Below, one piece after another: positions 1 to 13,600 of a stretch of 32,322 bases of DNA (position 1 is its first letter; each line of letters starts with the position of its first letter). This DNA is from Plakobranchus ocellatus (Eukaryota; Mollusca; Gastropoda; Plakobranchidae), in the NCBI GenBank assembly GCA_019648995.1, contig BLXT01003865.1, positions 829,949-862,270 of the forward strand, written 5' to 3'. The position numbers were made by a program, and so were the translations under genes. The notes under the pieces were generated by a model. It saw nothing but the letters and a program-made list of their open reading frames with translations. It was not told the origin of the DNA and did not search any database.

Positions 1-1028
1 ACACACACTTTCTATGCCACTTCTTCCTCTGTGATTCAGAAATTCTTATTTCTATGGATTCATTTGGAATTTGGAAATCTATGTCTTTTTGCCTCAATGT
101 TTATGTGAATGGCTTAAAGGGAAAGCTCTTTGTGTTTTAATCAAAGTCTCACCTTGTGTCATAAAATTCTTCTTTCAATCAGTCAAAAGTTGGGCCCTAT
201 TTCAAAATTGCAAACTTGATGACACATTGTGACTTTTGCAAAATCTTTTACACTTCATCTACCTCCATCAAACATTTCTTATGCATTTTGTGCAAAGTTA
301 AGGTGGAACAAAAAAAATTTAAAATGTGTTCCTATACCATTTTGTCATGAAGACCCATCCCTTTCCCTAAAAAAAAACAAAGCATTAAGAGTTGCTCTAA
401 AGATATTTAGATGAAAATCTACGTTTGGTTCTAGCAATGATTTAAAATATTTAAAATACACCTTGTGCATAATATGGACCGCCTCCCAGAAACATTTTAT
501 GTAAGCTCAACACAGTTGTTCACTTTTTAAAATGAAAAAAAAATGTGTTTTTGAAAATTTGATCCTATACAAAAAAAAAAACAAATCAAAACTCAAACAT
601 GCTCTTTCTCCTGATTTGTTTAGCATAATATCATCTTTTGTTTCTCTCAGTTTAAATTTGCTTTTTTTGCTTAAGGTAAAATAAAGCATTTTACAGTTCC
701 ATTATCTTAACTCTTAAACCGTTAAGTTTTTTTTTCTCACACAAAGCAATCAGATAAATTGTGTAATTTAAAACGTGAAGGAAGTAGTCCCGGGGCATTT
801 AAAGTAGTTTTGGAACAATTTGTGAGTATTAAAATCAAAACAAATTAATAGAAACAGAACAAACCCATCTTACACTGGTGTCCAGTACTGTGAATTTTAC
901 AAACTATTGGACGCTCCCATCGTCCAGCAACGGTTTATGAGTTAATACTCTGGAAGAATGTAAAAATTTCTTCGTTAGATATGTACTAGTGCCTTTCAGT
1001 TTCCTGTTGATGCTTATTTCTCTCCCAG
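1..1028 (+). other. non-coding sequence upstream of exon 1 (likely intron)
   Basis: AT-rich sequence with many A and T runs and no recognisable exon, promoter or RNA gene. Because exon 1 begins in phase 1 behind a normal acceptor (ctctcccag, ending at 1028), this is most likely the 3' part of an intron whose upstream exons encode the missing ARM/ANK and earlier LRR segments. Confidence 0.7.
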
Positions 1029-1152
1029 ATGTTCTCCCGAGTGAATCTGTGGCTGCTTTTCTGACTCGACTCAGCACGATAAAACTCAGCAACAATAAAA
1101 TATCGGAGAAGGAACCATTCTTTGTGCCAAGATTCATTCTGGAGTTGCCAAA
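1029..1152 (+). CDS. LRRK2: exon 1: leucine-rich repeat
   Basis: Encodes an LRR with the core [11 protein letters not shown] (LxxLxLxxNxI), followed by FILELP. Enters in phase 1 and leaves in phase 2. The donor used here is aaa|gtatgt at 1153. It joins exon 2 as [14 protein letters not shown], which aligns with human LPHLRSLDMSSN. A second donor in the same phase at 1228 would insert 25 codons; it is less likely because it would break the LRR spacing. Confidence 0.85.
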
Positions 1153-4100
1153 GTATGTGGATATAAGTTCATCTCCGATATCAATCTGTCTCACTAATTT
1201 TTTGCCGATATTCTCTTATTCATTGCGGTAAGATTGATGTCTTTTGAGAAAAAAAATCTGATTAATCTATTTTATAAAACATTTGCTTTGGTTTTCGTCG
1301 AATTTTTTTTGTTTGCTCAATTACTTCTGTGACATCCTAGTGGAGTTGTTTTTTTTTTTTTTTGCAAGATACCTGGAACTGCAAAATTTTTTGCTATTTA
1401 AAAAAAAAAAATCATACTTTCATAAGTAAAAAAGGGGTACAGAAAACGTTCACATATTCTGAAAATTACACCATTTCTCTAAACTTTCAAATGTCTTTTG
1501 GCATCACTCACCTTGGTTTTTATTGTTGATGATATAAAAAAAAAACAAAAAAAAACATTGTTGTATAACACTGCTGAGATGTATATTATGTCATTTTGAT
1601 GATCATGACTCTTCACATCTTCATTGTGCATGCAATAGGCCCTCTTTGAATTTAAACTGAGATCGACAAGAAATTGTGACATTTTTTTCAAAGCTGTATG
1701 AATCTGACATAAAGAATTTTTATTACTCAAATCTGGTAACTTTTATGGGAGAAAAATGGTAATATAATATATTTGATATACATGGATATATATTTGTTTC
1801 AAACAACTCCAGTGTGCGTGTTGTGGACTTATCCTGTAATGGGCTGACTGGTTTTCCTTGTCCTTCCATGTGGAAATCGGCCAAACTCAAAGATCTGATG
1901 ATGTCTCGTAATAACATTCCTAAGGTAAGGACTAGCTCTTGTTAATAGTGTTCGTGTGTGTGTGTGTATGAGAGAGAGAGGGTGTATGTGGTTTTTTGAG
2001 ATTCCTCTCAATTGCTCCATAGAGACAAAGAGTGTAGCAGAACTCTATGAGTTGAGTTGCAGATGTACATGTTTGACTTTTAAGGGAAAGTCTACATGCC
2101 AGGTCAAAATTTAGGGGGTTCCATGTTCTAGTAAACCCAAATTGGGTTTATGCCTAAAACAATAAATTTGCTAAAATTTTTTGCACAAGCAATGATAATT
2201 TCTGTAATTAAAAATTGTGATATGGATCTGTTCCTCAACTCCTTTTGTGGAACATATTTTACATGTTTAATGTAAAAAAGGAAAGAATTGTAATGTATGT
2301 TGCTTTTTTATGTGGGTCCCATTTTATACAGTTTCTGCCCATGATTAGTAAAGTCTAAAAGTCCCCTCATTGAAGTTTTCGATAATGAATAGTACGTAGA
2401 GACGAATCAATTCTGTTCCAAAATTTAGGCAAATAATTAATATTAAAAACCTTGCTCGCATTGCCAACATTTGAAGTCTTCTCAAGACCCATCAGTACAT
2501 CTGAGATTGATCAGAATATTCTTGTAAGAAAGGCCTTTTTAAAGAAAATTGCAGGCTTAGATAAAATATAAAAAAAAAACAAAGAAGAAGGAAAAAGATG
2601 CTCAGGTAATTTTTTTTGTTTTTGTGTACTTGCCTAAAAAATCAGTATAAGATCTACAATATCCACCTTAGTTGGGCATTATGCTATTGATTTATAGTTA
2701 AGTTTTAAACATCACCTTGAAATTAAAAATGTAGAGGCGACTTTGATGTATTTTGGTTTTTTTTTTTGTTTTGTTTTGTTTTTCTTGCTTTCTTCACTCC
2801 TTCAATCTATCTTTCATGAGCAAGTCATTATGTATAAATGACACACAATGCCCATTGTATCATCATTTTTGACCAGATAAACTTGGATGCAGCCAAACTG
2901 TGGAGCAAACTGGAAAAGTTGCATTTGTCTCATAACAAGATAGCAGAGGTAAATTTGAGGACTTTGATATATTAAACTTTCCTCATTCCTGTGTATAAAC
3001 AATGCCAGTTCTTAGGATGATTTTTTTCAGTTGTTATTATCAGAGTCTTTTCTCGCCCTTAAGTTTTCTTTTTTTTTCAATTTTTAAAATTTAGACTTGA
3101 CTTTTCAGAATTTTATAGAAAAAACTGATGTCAAAGTTTGTGTCACTCTTTGTATCTATGTATGAGTGTATGCTTATGATTTTCTCTCCTCTTCCCTTTG
3201 TGTCAGTCCTTATATTGTTCATCTCTGCTTACCTCAACATTGACTTTGCCAATCCTCAAACACTATCACGTGGCTTCAGCATTTCTAAGATGGTCTTTCC
3301 TCTTGCCTCATCTGTGTGACTTACATGTTTATTTTACTGTAGGGTCTTATTTTAATGAAGTATTAAATTTGGAATGCATTTGTATGATGTCACTGTTGCC
3401 ACAGTATATTAAAATTTTGCGAGAAAAATGTACGTAGAGATAAAGAAGTAATGCGCGCTTGAGAGCAAAATAATTTATTTTGAAAATTGCAACCAATGCT
3501 TCAATGTTATGGGGAAAATTTGTCAGAAAAAAGGATTTAGTAAAGTTATAACTTACCTAACCATGAAACATGATATGGTAACTCCACACATCCTATAACG
3601 TGAAGATTCCCTATACCAAGTTTTTTACTCCCTTGTTATGTGATGTACAGGGTGCTGTTAGAGCTGCAATGCATTTAGCATTTTGATCCTTTTTTGTGTT
3701 AAAATTTCATCTTTTTCATCATAATCCCATCATTCTGTAGATGCAAGAAAAAAAAAGGGGCACTTTAGGCCGTACCGTTTTGCTCATCATTGTTTACAAA
3801 CATTCAGTTCAGGTCCCTTTTAAAATTAAGGGCTGTAACTCAACATGTGGCTGCAGTCTTAATAGAAAAGAAAAACAATATTCACTTTCTAAGAATGTCA
3901 GTGGATGATTCAAGCCCTTTATGTACAGCACAGATTCTAGCATGCTGTAACATCAAAAAGTAGATGGCGTGGTTGAGAAACAAGAGTTTTGAGGTTGATA
4001 TTTATCTTTAAAATATATTAAAAAAAGAAAGATAGAGAACAAAACAATAACGAAAAATATCCCACTCATATTAGTGTATCCAAATCAGGTATCTATAGCT

Positions 4101-7100
4101 TCTGAGTAAAACACTTTTTTCCTCCAGTTACCCAGGGAGATTGGCCAGCTGACCTCTATACAGTCTCTGGATCTGAGCCACAACAAACCTCTGTCCACTC
4201 TGCCTGATGAGCTGGGTCGATGCTGCAGGCTGTGGGAGGTCAGTGTATGCTGCTAGTCTTCTCTCTTTCACTATCTCTCTTTGTCTCTCTCTCTGACTCT
4301 TTCTTGCTCTCCCTTTTTGTTACTCCCTAAATTTCTGTCTCTGTCTATTTATCTCTTCTCTAACTCTCACTGTCTATCTCTTTGTCTCTCTGCCTTTTTC
4401 TGTCTCTCTTTATACCTCTGTTGATGGTCACTTTCTATTTGTTTGTCTCTATTAACCTCTTACTGTTTCTATCTGTTCTCTGTCTTTATGTGAGTCTTTG
4501 CGTTTCCTCCCCATTTTTATCTCTCTCTTTGTCTTTCTCTCTGTATATCTCTTTAAATGTATATCTCTCTTTTTATCTATATCTCTTTGCCTCTCAGTCT
4601 CTCAGTCCATCCATCTTTCTCTTTCTCTTTCTGTCCATCTGTCTCTCTCTCACTGATTGTCTCTGCATCTCTGCCTGTCTCTATCTGTATTCATGTCTCT
4701 TTCTCTGACTATTTTTTTCCATCTCTATGTGCTCCTCTTCCTTCTCTCTCTGCCTGTCTCTGTCTTTTTTTTTCTGTTGGGAAAGGGGGAAGGGTCATTA
4801 TGTAAGGCACCAAAAATTCTTTTGTGGTAATTTTCTCTGCTTAGATTGGACATAAGATGACATTCCTTGATTTGGTAGTGCAGTGATGTGGTTAGTGATT
4901 GGTGCCTTGTACATTCTCACACATTATCTTGAAAAGGATGAAATTAAAGTTCTATTCAACCAAATAATGCCTTAAAAACATTTTTTTTTTAAATCAATGT
5001 TCCTAATCCAGTAGAGAATATTTTACAACACTTCTATGGCCAAATTGCTTCCTGTTCCTGCTGTGATTCAATGTTAAGATTACAGCCTCTCTGCATAGAA
5101 CCCCAGTGCTGCTTGGTGCCGCATATTTTTTAAATGAATTTTTTGTTCTCTGCTTCTTAACAACCTGACTGCATGTTGGAATACAGTTACCACTGGATGG
5201 TCTCTCCCTGGACCTAGATGATGCTCTACTGCGAGGTCGCGTCAAGGATCTCATTATCTACCTCCACAACAGGCTCAAGCGGGTGAGCAACCGTGTGTGC
5301 GTGTATGGGTGCAGGGTCAACCATTGAAAATCTTCTGGGGCTGTTTTTGGAAGAAAGGAGTCAAGATTGAAAACTCTTTATTCAAATATCACAGTTACTC
5401 ATTGCCCGTAATGGCACTGTGCTATGATTTGGCATAAGTCAGACTTATGCGAAAATGCAAGTGATATAACTCGGAGAACAAGATCTGTCTGATCATGTTA
5501 TCAGATTGAAAATGAAGAGACAGAGTTTTTAATAGATTAATATATTCAAAATGGCATCAGTCAAAACAAATAAAGAACTAAAACATATTTTATTAGTTAT
5601 CTCATAAGTATATAATATGACCAAAATCGTAACACAGTGAGGAATGCATTTGTGCAGTGTCACCATAACATGAGAAAATGAGATGTTCTGTAATGGAAAA
5701 ATACCCATAAATGCATTATATTATTTTAACATATAAAATGCTATTCTGAAAAAGGGAAAACCTTGCCTACTTCACTGCAGGAAAGAAATTTGGTTCATAG
5801 ATATAATTGTATCTGTGTTTTTTATCATACTGTTACTGTGAAGTGACATGACACATATATTTCAATACATCCAAACAAACAACCTTGTATTCCTTCCCCT
5901 CCCGCAGGCTCGCCAATACTACCGCATGAAGCTGATGGTTGTTGGTTATGGAGGGCGAGGGAAGACTAGTTTGCTGCAGGCACTAAAGAAGAAAATACGC
6001 AGCAACATCACAGAGAAACCTCCGGTTACTGTGGGTGTCATTGTAGATGACTGGAAGTGAGTTCTGGCTTTTATAACATTGCCCAGTGCATCAAAATGTT
6101 AATGTGGATTGTGCATAGCAAAGCTGGTTTTTTTAAAAATAATTTTCCCAGGGGTTGCTAGTTTCTTGATTTTGTGTATTTGCTTATATTAAATCCTTTT
6201 TTCATTGGATAGTTTTGTTTTTATGTGTTTAGTATTTTTATTTCATTTTAATTGGAGGGTTCTCTTTAAAGGTTTAAAACTCTATTCATGCTGTTTTCTG
6301 CTTTTGGTTCCACCAATTTTATTGTTTGGTCAGGCAGTACTAAAATTTTGTGTTGTTGTTTGCCATATGTGTCGAGATTGGTTGAAATGAGTCAGGAGCA
6401 GGAGTTGCATATTCAACATTTTTAAACCTTGCATTAATCTGAAAGTTCTTTCTGTCAGCTTTTTAAATTTTTTAATTGTAGCTCTTTTTTAAATTTAGAA
6501 ATACACAAAATTTACTTACACTGTGCAATGTACTTTTAGATATGAGAGACAGAGAGGCAACCGCACTGTGACCTACACTCTTAACACCTGGGACTTTGCA
6601 GGTCAGGAAGATTTCTACAGTACTCACCAGTGCTTCCTTTCCAACAGGACACTCTATCTGGTAGGGTTTGTTTTTTTCCAGCATCACTGTAACAGCAGTC
6701 ATGTCAGCCAGACATGTTGAGTTTTGTGAAGTTACTGTCCCTATCATACATGTCTGGCAAAACCCATAAAATCGTACATTTTATCTTTTGACTGAGTTAA
6801 AGCCAGCTTCTCGGCCATGACATAGAGTTTAGTAAAGGGAGGTCTTTTTGTGATCTAGGCCATGAGGTCTAGTAGAGAAAGGAGTGCTTCTAAGAAAGAG
6901 GAGTGTTTCTTTTCAAGGCTTTAGAGTTTTGTAGAGAAATGTACATTTCTATGCCAGACCATAAAGTTGGAGTAAAAAAGAAAAAAAGTGTAGGATTTAA
7001 AATTACATAATTGTTTCTCTTGCTCAAACATTTACTAGTATAAAGCTCCTTTGTCTCTCATTTCAGTTGTGAAAAAAAAAAAAAACATAATTCAGTTGCT

Positions 7101-10100
7101 TACCTATAAGTCCCAGAAATAGGACCTAGCACAAATTGATTGAACTATATTTACAGTCTGGCCCATTCAACTGAAATATAATGGCTGTAGAAGCGATATC
7201 CTTTTCTCACAATAAATCATGCAAGAGATAAGTTTACTTTATTCTTGTTTTACAAGCTAACCTTCTTTTCTTGCCTAGTGATAATTGAAAAGGAGGGAAA
7301 AGTTTAAGAAAGATTATGGAAAAGTGGTGATTTTGTTGCAGAGCACAAAAGAAATATCTGTGTGTGTCAAGGATAACATAAAATTACAAGTGTCCTGACA
7401 TGTGTTATAAAATTGTTTTAACCTTGTTGTGTATTTCAGGTGGTCTATGATATCAGTATGGGAACAGATGAAATTGACAAGCTCAAACCTTGGCTGTCCA
7501 ATATCCACGCCAGAGCTCCTAACTGTCCCGTTATTGTTGTGGGCACACACTATGATCTCCTGCCTATTGGTATATCTAATACACTCATAATTTTTTCTCA
7601 CTTTCTTGTGTAAAAATTGCTTGTTTTGTTGTGTGTATGTGAGCATCTTTTTCCTCTCTAACATTGGCATGTTTTATTTGTGTATGCGTGTATGACCACT
7701 GCTCAATAGAAGATTTGGAGGTAGTACAGAAAAACTATTTTTTAAAAGAGGACAAATCAACTTATTATGAAAGCCCATCTAGATCTGATTTCAGTCAAAA
7801 TTCCACCCATTTTCTATACAAAGCAGCCAAGTCCCCTTAAAATAAGCCTTCTACAAACTATTCCCGCTATTTTCAATGCTTTTGATTGTCTAAAACATTT
7901 TTAAATTCCAATTTCTAAAGATAAGCAAGCATGTTGCCTAGAGCTATTTCTACCACCTAAGATTTCTAGCTTGCCAGCCCCTTTTATGTGTTTTTCTAAG
8001 GATCTATAAGTAGATTTAATTTCTCCATGTTACCTCACAAATTACTATTTCTTGTCTGATTATTGCCCTTGAAAATTGATATTGCCCTTGAAATTACTGT
8101 TATCTCTCACCGATGAGTTTTATTTGTGTGTCTACAATAAATTGCTTCTTTGTGAATGACCACAGCCTCAGTTTAAGATGTTTCTTGCATGCTGATTTGA
8201 ACTAATGTTCTTCACAGCTTATATTGACCTAAGCTTTACAAGTTCGAGAGTTTTTTTTGTTTTGTTTTGTTTTGTTTTTTGTTGAAAACTTTGAAAATTT
8301 ACATCTAGGTACAGAATCAAGGTATCACTAATATGTTTTCACCAACAAAGTGATCTTTACATCCAATTTCAATAGCTTTTAATGGTGTTAGGAAAGTTAC
8401 TTGCAACCTGTATATCTCATCTGGAGATGAATCATTTTGAGTCGCTTTCTTTATCTCAGGTATTTATTGTTTGGTTGCCAAGTAATTCATAATGTTGTTT
8501 TTTCCATTAACTAGCTAGGTACTTGTGACCAATATGCTTTTCTATTTTAGTTAAGTGCTTCTGAAATTCAATTTGTTTTTCCATTGCTATTGAAAGTACT
8601 TTGACCAGCATTGTCTTTCTCCATCTCTCAGGAAAGCACCTCTGGCTAACATTGTCTCCATTGCTTAGCCAAGTACGGCTGGCTAACATTGCCTTTCTAT
8701 ATTGCTTACTGAAGTACCTCTGGCTAGCATTTCTCCATTGCTTTGTATTGTACCTCTGACTAGCACTGTTTTTTTCCATCTCTGGCTAGCCCTGTTTTTT
8801 TCCATTGCTTAGTGAAGTACCTCAGGCTAACATTCTTTGTTTCCATCTCTGGCTAGCCATGTCTTTCTCCTTTGCTATGTAATGTACCTCTGGCTAGCAT
8901 TGTCTTTCTCAATTGCTTATTGAAGCACCTTTGGCTGGCATCAAGTGATTTAATCTCCACAGTAATGCTAAAGCAAAATAAAATGATTGTAAATTTGTGA
9001 ATGTTTTTCATGCTATATCAATATCTGAGAAAAGTTATCACTTAACTCTTTTTTAGATGAGAGAGATTCAATTGTAGCAGAGTTTGAGATCAAGCTAAGG
9101 GAACTCATGCAAAAACCAGGTACGTTTGTCTGTAAAGCATCAGTCTAGATATTAAAATAGCTTAGAGCGGACATCGACATTTATCTACCAAACCATAACC
9201 CTATGGCAGTGTGATTACATTAGCCATATTTCTGTACTAAAAAAGCAATACTCCCCCCAAAACAAAAACAATTTTTGAAAAAATATTTATTGAGAATTTT
9301 TTCTATCTTTGAAAATGATGGTCATGTCTGTGGGGATTATTTATGGTTGATAATCATTCTTGATAGTCAAAGGAGAGGATTTTGAGAATAAAATAAAGTG
9401 AATATCAAGAAATTCTTATGGCCCATTTGTTCAGTATCCTGATAATTGGCATTCATTGTAAACCCTGCATGCCTATCTCGAAAAGTGACAAATATCAGAA
9501 ATTTGTCAGTTCAGTTCTATTCATGTGTAATCCAAATCTGTGGTAATCACCGGATTTTGTCTGAAAATAACTTAGTCAGGACCATGTTAAAATTTTTTAC
9601 ATTCAGTTCATTTATTTTCCTAGCTGCAACTTGCACTTGCAGTATTTCGTGCTTATTTGTCCATGTATGATCTATACTGTATAGCTGCTTGTGATGTCCT
9701 AGGTTTGTAACAAGAATCTCTAAAATCTATATATTTGCCATCACTCCAGGTTTCCCAGCCATCAGCTGTTTTGCTATTGTAGATCTGACAAAAGAAACAC
9801 CTGAGCTAGAGCAGCTCAGACGCAAGGTCAAGGACACTGTGGACGAGTATGTTTCTTCTTGTGGTGTTTGATGGTTTCAATGTGTTTAAGCAGCAAATAT
9901 CCTAATGATAATTATAATGAAAAAAATTTAACCCTTTATTTGAAGATGAACAGTCATTGCCCCTAACATTCATAGGCAGCAGCTTTTAAGAAGTCTAAGG
10001 ATTACAGTCATATTAACTTAACTACTGCCATGTACACATTTGAATAGTGATGAACTTATTCAATTAAAAACTTTTAAATCTTTGTGTAATTAAAAAATGT

Positions 10101-10610
10101 ACCAATATTGGTATTTCCAGTATGAGGCAGGGCATATTTTCACACAGTTTGAAGAAAGAGAATTTAAGTTTGTATGAGAGGTATTTAGTTAGTTTTAATA
10201 CAGGATGGCCAAAGTTATTTATTCTTTGCTATTGGTCTTGCTTATTTTCATTCATAGTTTCAAAATCAAAGGGCAACCAGTGATGGGCCAAAAAGTTCCA
10301 GCCAGCTATGTGGTAAGTCTGCTCTCTGTCTGTATTTTTTCCCCTTTTATGGTTTGGTTTGTGTTCAAAGTCAAGATATGTACTGGTCTGTCAACATTGA
10401 TAGAAAGAGAGACTAGAGGAGATAATAACAGGTGGCCTTGTTCCAAAGGATAAGAGGGAAGATTGAGAAGATATGATAACAGATTACCATAAAAACTCAT
10501 ACAAAACTGCTATCTCTCTCTCTTTCTCTGGGCCCTGCCCTCAACCAGCGCCCTGGTCTGACAGAGACCCTGAAAGCCTGAGATCACCTTGTGGATTGGC
10601 TATACACAAA

Positions 10611-10670
<60 letters not shown>

Positions 10671-13600
10671 TTCTGTATTGCTGTACTAGGAAGAAACTAT
10701 TTAATGATTAACCGTTAGAGTATGCTTTTGTTTGAATGAATATTAATGTTATATGCATTGTTTTCCATATTCCCTGAGAGCCTCTTTACAAAGCAGTTTC
10801 TTATTTCAGTGTCATACGGTTTTCCTCTCTTTTCCTTCTACTAGATACTTGGCGATCTTCTCCATGAGGAGGCCAAAAATGTTGAGACATCCTTCCCAGT
10901 GATCAGACACAGCCAACTGCTGCGGCTCATTCGGTCAGCCAATATTGATCTGGATGAGGATGAGGAGCTTCAGCAGGTGAGATGACCAGTGGTCAGATAT
11001 TTCAGTAACAGCCATCTAAAGTGGTCAGCTGTTTCTATAATTCTTTTCTAAAGTGGTCACTGATTAGTGGTCAGCTGTTTCTGTAGTTTTCTAAAATGGT
11101 AAGTGATCAGAGCTCAGCTCTCTTTCTTGATTTTGTCCAAAGTAATCAATGACCACTTATCAGCTTTTTCTGTCACTGTCTAACTAAAGTGGTCAACAAC
11201 CTTAAGTCATCTGTTGCTGTCACTGTTGTCTGGAGTAGCCAGTGATCAGTGGTCATCTGTTTCTGTTGTTGCTGTCTAAAGTAGTCAGTGATCAGTTCTC
11301 AGTTGTTTTTCTCACTACTTTCAATGTTGAACATATAACAAATTTTCATCCCAAATGTTGTTGAACATTCATAATTAATACGGTTTTTTGACTTCACATT
11401 TTCTAACACAAAGTCATATAGAGAATTCACCCCTCAAATATTCTTGTAGCCCACATATTTTAAAAAATGATAGGGACTGCAATAAAATGATTAGCCCCTA
11501 TTGTCACCACTTTTATATGTTATTTTGCTAATACCTCAGGCGATCAAGTTCCTGCATGAGAGTGGTGTTCTGCTTCACTATAATGAGACAACACTTCAGA
11601 TGAGAGATTTCTACTTTATCAACCCTGGCTGGCTCTGTCGTATGATGGCTCAGGTCGTGACTGTCCCTCAGATCAACCCATTCATTGATCAGAATGGGGT
11701 AAGGCAATCGGCGCATGCAAGTCCCCTTTATTTGATGTGTGGTTTGCTTTTACCTTTTCCCATGATGAAAAAAAATGTGATGGTTTTAAAAAATAGCAGA
11801 TAAAAAGAATGTTCCTATTATATTGTGAGTTAATGTTAACTCGTGCAACATTTGAATGCTTTCTGTACCAAAATTTAAAAGCTTTGAAGTTTCACTAAAA
11901 AGATATAAAAATATGTCATAACTAAATTGATAATTGAAAAGAGAGAAAACTGTGCCTAATTGCTCTTAAAAAATAATGAGAAAAAAAACCATTGAAGATT
12001 TATGGGACAGTCTGTTGTTGTTGCTTTTGAGCAATTGATCTCTGTGAATTGACTTTAAAAAGCTTTATTGCTCATCAACTGAACATTAGATTTTCTCTAG
12101 TAAAATGAAATTCAGTATAGTGCTGTTAAATCTATGGATGATACTGCCCTTCATTGGCTACAACAGTTAGTGTGTGAAGTTATTGGTTAAGAAAAGTTGA
12201 TTGTGCTTTGAGAAATTTGTGTGGTTGCAGTTGATCATAATTGAGTAAATATTCTTAACACTCTTTTCTTTTTTTCAGATGATGAAAAGATCCTATGCAA
12301 ACATGTTGTTCACTGGCAAAATGACATCTGGTGACAGCAAATTTGTGTTTCCCTCCACTTTGATACCACAATATCTGCATCTTCTGGAGAAGTAAGTTTA
12401 AACTTTAAGAAAACAATTTTTTTTGTGTGTGATTTTGCTCAGCTTTAGAAATAAGAATAAAATGACAGTAGCGTTTGTATTCTTAAGAAACTCCACCCAC
12501 CAAAAACTGAAAATATCTGTAAGTCTGGCTTACTGGTTAAATATTTCACAGCCTGGTGTGCAGTAGGTTGGTGTGCACCCTAGACTAGCTGCAATCCTGA
12601 GGGTTTTTTTTTTACTCTGAGGTTTATGAATTCATTGAAATATGGTAATGATTAATTTCAAAAACCAATATGCCAATCAATGCTTTATGTTATTTCTAGT
12701 GCCAAAAAAACTCTGATCATAGAGTAACACTATCATATGTACCTGGATCTAGATCTGATAGGGATAGATCTAGATTAGATCTCAATATCCAATTTATATC
12801 AAGGTTGAGCTGAAAAAAAAATATTGTCAGGCAATGTCATCAATCAGAATATTACTGTCCGACAGGTATTTGACATCCTCTCTGTCTGAGTATACAGACA
12901 TTTATCAATTATAAGCAGACAAGCAAGTCTGGGAAGAACTAGGAAACTGTCTCTAGCTTCCCCCCACCAGTTAAATAACATAATAGGTACTTTGTGAAAT
13001 TAGCAAGCAACTCGTGCCATAGATACTTTGTCAAAATAACAAATTGACCATAATAACTGTCTCAAGCTTTTCACAAGAAGCCAACAAGCATTATAGATAC
13101 CTAGTCAAAATGGCAAGTTTATTAGCAAAGCTATCTCCATCTTTGCCCCTCCAGGTTTGAGATTGCTCTGCCCAGGAATACGGAGGAGCTGCTCATTCCA
13201 AGCCGTCTTCCTTACAGACGGCCTAACATTGAACTGCAAGTTGGATACAGGCAAGGTTAGTGGTTGATAAGATCTCAAATTGTCCTTTTTTACATGTGTG
13301 CTTATGTGTGAGTTTCTATGGCTTCCATAAGATCATTTAAACAAGATGTAAGTGGTGGGTTTTCTCCTTTGGCAAAAATTGTTCTCAACAATGTCCCTGC
13401 ACATTCGCTGATATTGGTGTTTATTAATGTCTGTTTGTTATCGATTGAGACAATGTTTATCAGTCTCAAAAGTTGGACAAAATTAACTCATGATATAAGA
13501 AAAATTTTTAACAGGCTCATATGTTGAGTCTAGTTGAGGTGCTAGGTAAGACATGTAAAGAGGGCTTTTGTGGAGTTCAGTTGAGGGCATATTTGATTTC

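Noticed and set aside
904..1194. 96-codon reverse-strand open frame
   Set aside because: Antisense to the LRR exon, with no recognisable domain; explained by the coding composition of the + strand.
4382..4805. Leu/Ser-rich open frames of 108 and 82 codons
   Set aside because: Low-complexity CT-rich intron; codon content simply mirrors the simple repeat.
8507..8779. 90-codon reverse-strand open frame with repeated SQRY words
   Set aside because: The repetition follows the 40-bp minisatellite unit exactly; no sign of coding constraint.
12746..12785. AGATCT/TCTAGA palindrome cluster as a regulatory site or transposon end
   Set aside because: Short, with no partner repeat or coding capacity nearby; simple-sequence origin is enough.
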